Part shown: positions 55,573 through 64,000 of the stretch, piece after piece | How positions within the stretch are numbered: the stretch's first letter is position 1 | Layout of the letters: each line of letters begins with the position of its first letter | Assembly: GCA_933228895.1 (NCBI GenBank) | Contig: OW121854.1 | Span: 133,033,926-133,097,925 of the forward strand | Source: Platycnemis pennipes | Lineage: Eukaryota > Arthropoda > Insecta > Odonata > Platycnemididae | Length of the DNA stretch: 64,000 nucleotides | Direction of reading: 5' to 3' | The notes under the pieces: generated by a model | The model's database searches: none | Seen by the model: only the letters and a program-made list of their open reading frames with translations | Told to the model about the DNA's origin: nothing | Made by a program: the position numbers and the translations under genes

Positions 55573-57013
55573 CCTGTCTGCGAGTGGCGGGCAGGTTAAA
55601 TGTGGGTTGGCACAATGGATCTAAAGAGGTCTAAGTGTCAGGGGGGCTCCAGAAGGCCCCCGCCCACCCCTGCAATTTACATTTTTTATGCAACACAAAT
55701 GCCTAAAACGGTAAAACTTGGTGACTGTTTGCTTAGGCTGCATGGGGGTACTGTGGAAATTTCATGTATGAAAAGCAAGAGCTTGTGTTAAAAGATCTCC
55801 ATGTATAAGGCAGGTTGTTCAAAGCAATTTGGTATGAACGTGGCATTTCAGGGAACTTGAGTCCTCAAAAGTCCTCATTTGTTACCCAATTGCCCTCATT
55901 TCCAGAGAATGAAATTTGACAACCCTATACACTTGCAATCCTTTTGCTAAGATTCGTACAATGAAATGAATGTCCACAGGATGCAACTTGTAATTTAGGA
56001 ACACCTGCGGGAGTATATATAAGCTTTACCGAAGTTCATATTGTGAAGAATGAAAATGAATTTTTCCGCAAACGTTCATGTTAAAAAATACATGAACTGA
56101 ACTGGTGGAGGAGAACAGGGGATCATTCTTCAGACCATCCCGCTGCATTAACTCAACTGTTGTACTACACGTTACTACGAAAAAAACTTATTGAAACTAG
56201 TTTTAATGCATGAAAACTGTGTTGAATAAATAAAATTATTTTGTTGAGAAATTTGTTGCTGTTGGATAACTGCTTGCGCTGGCCTACCAGCGAGGGAGCT
56301 CAACATTCTCATTTGTTGTTTATGTTATCCTTAATTACTCTGGAATGTAAATTTTATTTTACTTGGAAATGGGAAATGGCTGTTAATTACAATATTTTCA
56401 GATGAAATGAAGGTTTTCGGGTTTCTTCCACGTTAGTTCATCCGTCTGGTCAATCTCAGGTCCGAAGATCGCATCTCATTAAATTTCCTATATCTTTGTT
56501 CTACATATATATTTCCAATATTTTCTTACTATATATTTCCTATGCCAAATTTCCTATACTTTGGACCTGATCAGGAATGCTGGCGAAACTGTCGTCAAGT
56601 GGAATGAACCAAAATGGAAAAAGAAAACTGGAAACCCTCGAGTCATCTTCTAATCACCTCGGAAACCTTTGCAGCAACTACAAGATTTTCAATTTAGGTG
56701 TAAATAAAAATTTTGGATTCTCATGATACAACTCGCACTTATATAGTGAAACATGAAAGATTACCAATCTCTTCAATGGATACAATAATGCAAAATTGCA
56801 ATGTGATTCAGAAACATGCTGGCTAGGGCAGACATCTGTTAAAAAATAAGTCAAGAAATCATGGTGTGAAGGAATACCAACTTACAAAGTGGTTTTTAAG
56901 TTCTAGATCATAAAATATCGCCATGAATGGCTTCTTCTTTAGAGAAAAGGCAATTCACAATGTATAAGTTTGGGAATTATGGACTTAGCAACATTCAATG
57001 TTTGGTAGAAATA
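55573..57013. other. Intron or intergenic DNA, nothing recognised
   Basis: After the 5S-like sequence there are only short frames. No terminal repeats or coding motifs were found up to the Helitron start. Confidence 0.3.
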
Positions 57014-57404
57014 TCTATATATATAAAAATGAATGTATGTGTGTGTGTGTGTATGTCCTTTATGCATTACTACACCATTCATCGGATCGCCATGAAACTT
57101 TGGGAAGTTGTTGAGTACATTCCCGAAAAGAGGACTACGGAATCGATATTTCAATATCGATACTTTATCAATATAATATCGCTCAAGTATCAATAAATCG
57201 ATACATTATTGATACAAAATTGACGTGAAATTATTTAGTTTTTTAAAAGGAATGTATCGTTGCAATATCGATACTGTATCGAATGTATATAATGTGTTTG
57301 TCCTTTATGAATTAATACACCATTCATCGGATCGCCATGAAACTTTGGAAAGTTGTTGAGTACGCTCCGAGAAGGTTTCTATAAAATCGATAATTCAATA
57401 TCGA

Positions 57405-57990
57405 TACTGTAATAATAATAATATAATAATAATATAATTTTATTTCTGTTGGTTACATTATGCAACATAGAAATCGTCAGGTATACATACATACATAAAT
57501 ATATACAAGGCATAAAATAGAGGGTCACATTTTACAACAATCACAGTCATTATCAAAATATTCTGCTAAGGTGTAGTATGCTTTCTTAATTAGGAGCTCC
57601 TTTAGACATTTTTTAAAATTGGATATGGATGTAATGGATTTTATGTTCGGTGGTAACCTATTGTAGATGACTGAAGCTGAGTGAAGTGGACCGTGCTGAG
57701 ATGAGGACAGAGAATAATGGGGCAGGTGGATGTTATTATGATTACGAGTGTGGTAGGAGTGTACTTTGTGGTGAGCTGGGAAATCTTCTGGGTTTTGCTT
57801 TACAAATAGGGCACAGTTTAGAATGTAGAGGGATGGAACAGTAAGAATTGACAGTTTTTTGAATAGGGGTCTGCCAGGGGTACGTGAGGGAAGGCGAAAC
57901 ATAGCTTTTAGGGCTTGCTTTTGGAGAGAGAAGATCTTTCTGGAGAGAGAAGATCTTTCTGGAGAGAGAGTCATTTCCCCAGAATAATAT
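57405..57990 (-). pseudogene. CR1/Jockey-type LINE C-terminal fragment in the Helitron
   Basis: The frame 57995-57525 reads RKIFSLQKQALKAMFRLPSR, LTVPSLYILNCALFVKQNPE, SVIYNRLPPNIKSITSISNF and KELLIKKAYYTLAEYF. It ends in a TAATAATA tract on the left, the 3' tail. A 22-bp unit with GGAGAGAGAAGATCTTTCT is tandemly repeated at its start (57930-57970). It is strongly 5' truncated. Confidence 0.85.
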
Positions 57991-58217
57991 CCCATATCGA
58001 TCGAATATCCTGTATCGATATAATATCAATAAAATATGGATACATCGATACAAAATTGAGGTGAAATTATTTAGGTGTTTTTTTTCAAAGTTTTATAAAG
58101 TATCATTACAATATCGATACTGTATTGATACAATATTGATAACTTTATGCACTACCACAACATTCATCCAATTTCCATGAAGCTTGGGTTAGTTGTATAG
58201 TTCACTCCCATGAAGGT

Positions 58218-59425
58218 TTGTACAATATCAAGAATACAATAAGCATCGATACTGGATACGGGATGTGCATCCCATTGAACGTGCAATTCATTGAAACTCT
58301 CACGTGCAACATATCCAAATCCTCCGGCATGGGACAAATATTTCAGAAATGCCAACTTATTGCTTGGGATGAATTCAAAATGGTGCACAAAGCATCGCTT
58401 GAAGCTCTGGATCAATCATTGCAAGATTTCCGTGCAATCCTGAGACCATTTGAGAACGCATTAATATTGCTTGCACGAGATTTCAGGCAAACATTACCTG
58501 TAATTCCTCGATTGACACTAGCGGATGAAATAAATGCTTCCCCGAAATATTCTACTTTGAGACGACATGTAAAGACGTTAAAATTAAATACAAATATGCG
58601 TGTGCAGCTGCAAAACAATCCATCAGCTGAGATATACTCACATAAATTGCTGAAAATTGGGAACGGGAAGGTGCCGGTTGATCTGACCTCAGGAAAAATT
58701 TCATTGCCTCATAACTTGTGCAATTTAGTAACGTCAAAAGAAGAGATGGTTGAAAAAGTATTTCCCAATATTCAAATCAATTATAAGGGTCACGATTGGC
58801 TATGTGAACGAGCTATTCTTGCGGCCAAGACTTCTGCGAACTAAACAATATTATTCAGTCTAACACTCAAAGCGACGCAGGCACATATGTACAAGACAGT
58901 CGACACTGTTGTGGAAGCAGATGCGGCAATTGGTTATCGAACGGAATTTTTTAATTTACTCGATCTCCCAGGGATGCCACCGCACGTACTGCAATTGAAA
59001 ATCGGTGTGCCAATTATCATGTTGCTAAATATCAACCAGCCATAGCTTTGCAACGACACGCGGCTTTCAGTAAATAAATTAATAAGCAACGTGGTAGAAT
59101 CCAAAATCTGGACATGAACTTTCAAAGGTGAAGATGTCCTCATTCCTCGCATTCATATGATTCCAACAGATATGCCATTTCAATTTAAGTGATTGTATTC
59201 CCAAGTCGATTGGTATTTGCATTCACCATCCTCAAAGCTGAGGGCCAATCTTTAGAACTATGCGGTTTAGATCTAGACACGGATTGCTTCTCACATGTAC
59301 GTGTATTTTGTTGCGTGTGTGTAGCGTGTTCTACGTGTATGTTGCGTGTTCTAGAGTCGGCAAACCAGACAATGTCTATATCTGCACAGACAATGGAACA
59401 ACAAAAAATATTGTATACCCATAGG
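58218..59425 (+). pseudogene. Helitron PIF1-type helicase relic, C-terminal part
   Basis: The open frame 58218-58844 has IPLNVQFIETLTCNISKSSG, CQLIAWDEF (Walker B, DE), LILLARDFRQTLPVIPR (usually GDFRQ, here RDFRQ), LKLNTNMRVQL and NGKVPVDLTSG. Later pieces give LKIGVPIIMLLN, EDVLIPRI and LELCGLDLDTDCFSHV with VYICTDN, the conserved helicase C-terminus. Walker A and the Rep domain are missing, and frameshifts follow 58844. The family is certain; function is excluded. Confidence 0.85.
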
Positions 59426-59658
59426 AATTGTGAAATTAAACATGCTATAAACGTGTGCTATCCATTTAACCAGATTGAGCCACAGCAACGCGTGGCCTGG
59501 TACAGCTTGTATTGTATAAAAATCGGGACAATTCTCTACTTTAACTCTAGCAGTGCCAGAGAGGTCATTTTGACTGTTATTGAATTCCGAATGGTCACCA
59601 TTTTATTCACAATTGGTAAAAATTTTAGGTATTTTGTGACTTTTAATGAAATTTAGTC

Positions 59659-61061
59659 AGGATGGGTCGATTCCAGTTTTTTTCGATTCCAAACCCGATC
59701 CCGATTCCTGTGTTTTCGATTCTCGATTCTGAAATGGTACTCTTTTGCAAAGTTTGAATATTTAAATTTTTCAATTAGAAACATATTATGTATAGCCAAG
59801 CTATAAAATATAATGAGCTATAAGTTTTGGATATTTTTTTAAATCTTAAAACAAATAAAACTAACACAAATCTTAAAACAATATTTTTTACTTCTAAAAA
59901 TAATGGTGAAGAATGCATATTACATGAATAGGAATTTCCATATTCTGAATTCTATAGAATTCAAAACAAATACGAGTCATTAAAATAGTAATATAGCCTT
60001 TTCACTTCAAAAATTATAGCAGTAAAACATAATAGCAAAGCACTAAAGAATAAACACAGAATAAGATGTATTGGACTTCGGCCAGGTCTTCCCTTACCAT
60101 TGTCGCGTCAGCACTGTACATTTCCGTTAGGTACTTGTTACCAAGGATTTTTCTGGAGGGCATCACGTATCGTGGTTCGATGTGGTGCATAAGGTTCTTA
60201 AAGCCCACATTTTCAACAATACTACATGGTTGAAGGTCTAAGCAGATCATCTCTACGGTCAATCTATTGATCTTCACTGATCGTGGATCATTTGACTTGA
60301 ATTTCCTTGTTCTATCACAAAATTCTCCCAGTGTCGGTTGACGCAGCTTATCACCCAACTGTATACATTTTGGATATGCTTTGGGAGATGGGTTTTCCCA
60401 AGAAAATGGAAAATTGGAAGATTCACTACACTGAAACTCAATGGATGATGAAAGAGAATTGCTAGTGGTAGGGCTCACGGGTGGATCAACGGTGACACTC
60501 AAGGGTGACGTCGGAGGTTGAGAACTTTGTTGGGGGATGGCACTGTTTAAATTGAACTTAATATTGTGTTGCACGGAAATGTGTTTGTTGAGGTTGGTCG
60601 TTGATTTACTCTTTCCTCCACGTGAAATAAGTTTGTTGCAAATATTACATTTCGCGTAATTTTCATTGCCAACGTCAATAGCAAAGTATTTCCATACTTG
60701 GGAAGACATAACAATAAAATTAACAGGTTAATTGCCACCAGTATAAATAAATTCACTGAATATCTCCACAAAATTCGGTGAGGACGTATTTCACCATGCC
60801 TTCGTGCACTGTGGAATAGGAACACAGACAACAAAAGACAAAAGAAAAGAAACACTGGGAAAACGACTTCCGTTGAAGTTTGCAGGACGATCCACTAGAG
60901 AGCGTGAGCGCGTGCTCACGTTCACCTGGGAAATTTGAAATCACGTACCGTTTTGGTTGGTTTTTATTTCTTCAGAACCGACTTTGAAAGCTTCGATTCT
61001 TCGATTCCGCTAAGAATCGGTGGAATCGAGAATCGGGAATCGGAATCGACCCATCCTTAAC
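59659..61061 (-). mobile_element. Shortened hAT element with BED-finger gene
   Basis: ATTTAGTC lies outside both ends (59651-59658 and 61062-61069). The terminal repeats are AGGATGGGTCGATTCC and, reverse-complemented, AAGGATGGGTCGATTCC, with an extra GTT at the right outermost end. GATTC-rich text follows each end. The only gene is the BED-finger frame at 60709-60014; the catalytic part has been deleted. It lies 150 bp from the Helitron end. Confidence 0.8.
60014..60709 (-). CDS. Truncated hAT transposase keeping the BED zinc finger
   Basis: 231 codons, open. Residues 1-50 form a BED finger: SSQVWKYFAIDVGNENYAKC, NICNKLISRGGKS and TTNLNKHISVQH (C-x2-C and H-x4-H). A Ser/Pro-rich linker follows, then the start of the hAT core (PTLGEFCDRTRKFKSNDPRS, VEMICLDLQPCSIVENVGFK, IEPRYVMPSRK). 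It breaks off in a short hydrophobic tail (ILFCVYSLVLCYYVLLL) encoded by non-transposase DNA. The DDE residues are absent. It could only bind DNA if expressed; there is no sign of host use. The related full-length layout is at 38560-40543. Confidence 0.8.
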   Translation of the reverse strand: MSSQVWKYFAIDVGNENYAKCNICNKLISRGGKSKSTTNLNKHISVQHNIKFNLNSAIPQQSSQPPTSPLSVTVDPPVSPTTSNSLSSSIEFQCSESSNFPFSWENPSPKAYPKCIQLGDKLRQPTLGEFCDRTRKFKSNDPRSVKINRLTVEMICLDLQPCSIVENVGFKNLMHHIEPRYVMPSRKILGNKYLTEMYSADATMVREDLAEVQYILFCVYSLVLCYYVLLL

Positions 61062-61069
61062 ATTTAGTC

Positions 61070-61913
61070 TAACGTTCACACGCCAAAAATATGTAATCAT
61101 TTTTGGCCTGTTAATTTATGGAATATTAGTATATATATCTAAAAGCGCCAGAGCAGTCATTTTGACCAGTGTCATAAATTTTCGTCCTATAATTTTTTCT
61201 GACACATTTATTGAAGAAAAAGCATTCAAATCAAATGAACCCTAAAAAAAATTATAGAAATACCCTTTCAATTAAAATACACTGAATCCATGGCAATAAT
61301 GAACAATTGAAATTCAAGTACAAGGGGATGCCCTTTTCAGCTCTCGTAGTATTAGCAATGTTTGTTAAATAATCACATTCGTTGAAAGTTCATGGAGCAA
61401 AATTACATTAATTGATTTCCCTTTTTTTTTTGACATTTATTGGTTCAGGAGACACACCCAAGGCACTAATGTCAACCTTCTGAGAGTTGTACTTGGAAAA
61501 TAAGGGACTGGGTCACTGTGCCAATATAGCTTGCGCGGTCCTTCGGGGTTAGAATCTGATACCGAGGGTTCGCTGGCGGGCTGACGGCAAATTGCATCTT
61601 CAAGGCAGCGGCAGGAACCTCTCTCCGAAAGTTGATCCTATTAACCCTGGAACTGGCATCATCGTCCGTCGCTCTAACTCTCTCCCTTTCTTCGCTCTCC
61701 CTCAGGATAATTGCACTGCTTGGTCTGGGCATTCACCAAGCGCCCTCAGGATAGGGGCATTAGCTGTGACGCGGGCCGAGTGTTCACCGGGCTCTCCTCC
61801 TTGAGCCAATGCTCCACCTTTTTATATTTCACGTTGTACCCATAATTCCCTGCGTGAGAGTCGTCTGCTCGAAGCTCCAACAGCAGCGACAGCGTGTGCA
61901 TTATTTGAACAAC
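61070..61913. other. No gene recognised
   Basis: GCCAGAGCAGTCATTTTGAC near 61146 echoes GCCAGAGAGGTCATTTTGAC at 59553, so the hAT element probably landed between, or next to, parts of another repeat. A GC-rich patch at 61510-61800 gives open frames on both strands but no motif. Confidence 0.35.
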
Positions 61914-63433
61914 CATATTTACTCGTGTAAGCCGTGCCCTCGTGTATCCCGCACACCCCTATTTTTGGGCAGGCTCGTGAGGAAAAAATTATTTCTATAA
62001 AAAAAATTTTTTTTTTTCCCTTGAGTCTGCATCATTTTGTCATAACATGAATGCACGTTCTTTAATAGAAATGCTGTGCCTAAATTATGTGTACGTCTTT
62101 CTCATTAATTGATTGAATTACATGTTATAATCGTCACGATTGTCATCACGTCATGCATCAATGCACGGCCTCATTTACTGTGCGTCAGTTTCTCGTAGCA
62201 TCTCACAGTAATCACAGTTACATACGATCACATCATCCAGCTATAAAAATGGCATCTGTTCAAAATAACATCCAACTGAAATAATTGCAAATATATGTAC
62301 AATTTCAACCCGTGATCACTCTATTATTACGGAAAGCCGTTGGCATATCAACAAATAAAAGCCAAACGCCATCCGTACCTGATAGCGGTGATCTCGTCTG
62401 CTCTCTGCGTAGTAGCTGTGGACTGAGACGATTTAACAACTCCAGAAAGTCTTGGGAACACACGGAAAAAACTAAGCTCAATGTAATAACAATTATAATT
62501 CTTATAAAACTAAAGAAAAACACATTCCCGGAAATATAATCATAAATCACTAATGAATATTCATATCATAACAGTTCTCATTCTTAGTTTACGTCACTGC
62601 TAGATTCAGATGCACCATATTTCTTTCATGAAGCTAGATTTCCTATTTTTTCGGCATCGCTTATAATATGTAGCTTTATACTCACAGGAAACTCTCGAAA
62701 TTTCACATCAGAATTCATTTTAGGGTGATAATAGCAAATTATTTTAAAATGCTAAATGATCGATTCGAACGCGTTTACTACTCTCACGCTTGGAGCGGAT
62801 AGCACAGATAGTAAGAAGGTATATTCTCTGAGAATACGACTATTGCTACCACGCAAAAAATTTTTTGTCGTGTCTTTGCAATGTAGCTTTAATGTGTACG
62901 CAAAAGGAGCTATCTATTACGTAAAAATGTTGCTACAGATACATGATACCGAAACAAACTCCGCTTACGATTTTGAAAAAACATAAAACCCCTTGCAGCA
63001 GCTTACAGGATGCAGTATATTTAAATACATATCAGTGCTACAATGTGTTGTCCTACTTACGATCTATGCACGTTAAATCTATTTTTTTGACAAATGGTGT
63101 TTCTGATCTAGCGTTTCTTCCAGTACCGTTGTACGCTCAGACTTTGTTAAACGCGGATTTTTATTATTAATTACATGCTTCAAAATTTCAGAATACTTTA
63201 CAATGTACGATTTACTTCTAGACCATGCTGCGAAGACTAGTATACCACTACTACTAGACTACTAACTATAATACTAGACAAAATGCGAAACTTAGGAGAA
63301 AAAACAACAGGATTCTGAGGAAAAATGGTGCGCGGCTTACATGATAATCTAGAGTATGCGTGTAAGCCGCGCACCCCCATTTTTTCTCCGGCGTTTCGGG
63401 AAAAAAGGTGCGTGCTTTACACGCGTAAATACC
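61914..63433. mobile_element. Unclassified inverted-repeat element
   Basis: The left end has ATATTTACTCGTGTAAGCCG; the reverse complement of the right end has GTATTTACGCGTGTAAAGC. Near the right end the same motif occurs again in inverted form (GTGCGCGGCTTACA at 63328, GTGTAAGCCGCGCA at 63360), so a second hairpin lies inside. There is no coding region and no clear target duplication. Confidence 0.5.
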
Positions 63434-63792
63434 TTGATTCTTTCCACTTACTCAATCACTTTGCACAACAAATAATTATTTTTAACAAAATGGGCCTTTT
63501 GGTTGCCTCATTGGGGACCATTACAATTTTGTTAAAGTATGCATGTAAAACTGAAAATTGTCCTTATCTCCCTATTTGCATTTTCCCACAAGTTACACTT
63601 TTTTCTAGCGGTCCTATGAGAAGTGTAAATAAGGGATTTTGCTGACTCTCTCCCAAAATCTTGTTTTGCACCCTTCATATCATAAAGAAATAACTGAAAC
63701 ATTCTAATGAGTTTACATAAATAGCAATCGAAGCATTTAGTGGAATATAATTCGCCAACATTGCCTTCTGAATTGAAGGTTTAATGTAATTA

Positions 63793-64000
63793 CAGTAGAA
63801 ACTCGAAATTACGATCCTCAAAATTACGATATTTTTACAGGGTTTCGTTCGTCAGGGAAAAGCTGGAATCGTCTGGGAATTTTGGATTTCTGGAAAAGTC
63901 AGGGAAAAGTATTGGAATTCTCGTAACAGTCGGGGAAAAACTGGGATAGGAAATTCTTGTTATTTTTTTACCATTACATTAATGGGCCAGTCTTTTCCGC
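63793..64000. mobile_element. Left ends of two elements running out of the window
   Basis: CAGTAGAAACTCGAAATTAC after TA at 63793 looks like a pogo-type left end, related to the element at 7531. CAGGGTTTCGTTCGTCAGGG at 63838, followed by repeated GTC(A/G)GGGAAAA text, resembles the CAGGGTGTC-type elements at 21860 and 28754. Right ends are beyond the window. Confidence 0.45.

Larger units (their letters stand above)
57014..59509 (+). mobile_element. Helitron with both termini visible
   Basis: The 5' end is TCTATATATATAAAAATGAA after an A (57013). The 3' end has the hairpin GCCACAGCAACGCGTGGC (59479-59496) followed by CTGGTACAGCTTG and T, the CTRR-type end (here CTTG) in an A/T site. The 5' part has three tandem units of about 270 bp with CACCATTCATCGGATCGCCA and ATATCGATACTGTAT. 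The second unit is interrupted by a LINE tail (57405-57990). A relic of the Helitron helicase fills 58218-59425. Rep nuclease motifs are absent, so it is internally deleted. Confidence 0.85.

Noticed and set aside
1..64000. CRISPR arrays, operons, ribosome binding sites, replication origins
   Set aside because: The window is eukaryotic; no regularly spaced short repeats or bacterial gene organisation are seen.

Overview
The window is eukaryotic and almost certainly from a large-genome arthropod, most likely an insect. The DNA is AT-rich and has no operons or dense genes. The only host gene I can support is two short exons, with consensus splice sites, that together encode part of an Argonaute PAZ domain of the insect siRNA (Ago2-like) type. 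They lie on the + strand at 24911-25001 and 48531-48663, separated by a 23.5 kb intron. No flanking exon was recognised on either side. If none was missed, the upstream intron is at least 24.9 kb and the downstream one at least 15.3 kb. I cannot name the species.

Nearly everything else is transposable-element sequence, much of it nested several layers deep, and many insertion boundaries can be read directly. Left part (1-24.9 kb): a tRNA-like repeat; a CR1/Jockey-type LINE split by a 2.7 kb TA-flanked element that itself holds a foldback palindrome; then a hAT-like element (7103-18826) that has swallowed a TA-flanked element (7531-9400) and a 7.7 kb TTAA-flanked piggyBac-like element (10384-18127), which in turn carries a LINE relic and an RTE/YqaJ relic. 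A pogo relic, a decayed unknown reading frame and a pair of inverted tRNA-bearing repeats follow.

Middle part (25.0-48.5 kb, the Argonaute intron): a Mutator/YqaJ relic; a second hAT-like copy (26572-35512) interrupted by a CR1 LINE, two CAGGGTGTC-type elements and Tigger/pogo elements; a near-perfect 68-bp-arm hairpin (36177-36318); a hAT element with 8-bp target duplication (37213-41099); a PIF/Harbinger element with TTA duplication (42898-44569); and RTE copies. One RTE copy is fused in one open frame to a Penelope-type C-terminal domain (46251-47300).

Right part (48.7-64 kb): an RTE element on the + strand split by a TA-flanked element (holding a gypsy-like solo LTR) and by a piggyBac-like element with repeated CACCGGTG palindromes; a 5S-rRNA-like sequence; a Helitron with both termini visible (57014-59509); a shortened hAT element that keeps its BED-finger reading frame (59659-61061); and an unclassified inverted-repeat element.

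A tRNA-like Pol III cassette of exactly 112 bp (A box, B box, T6 terminator), bounded by short inverted repeats, recurs four times, with a fifth degraded copy. It is the most coherent unexplained unit in the window. All classifications come from reading motifs and boundaries by eye; no database search was run.
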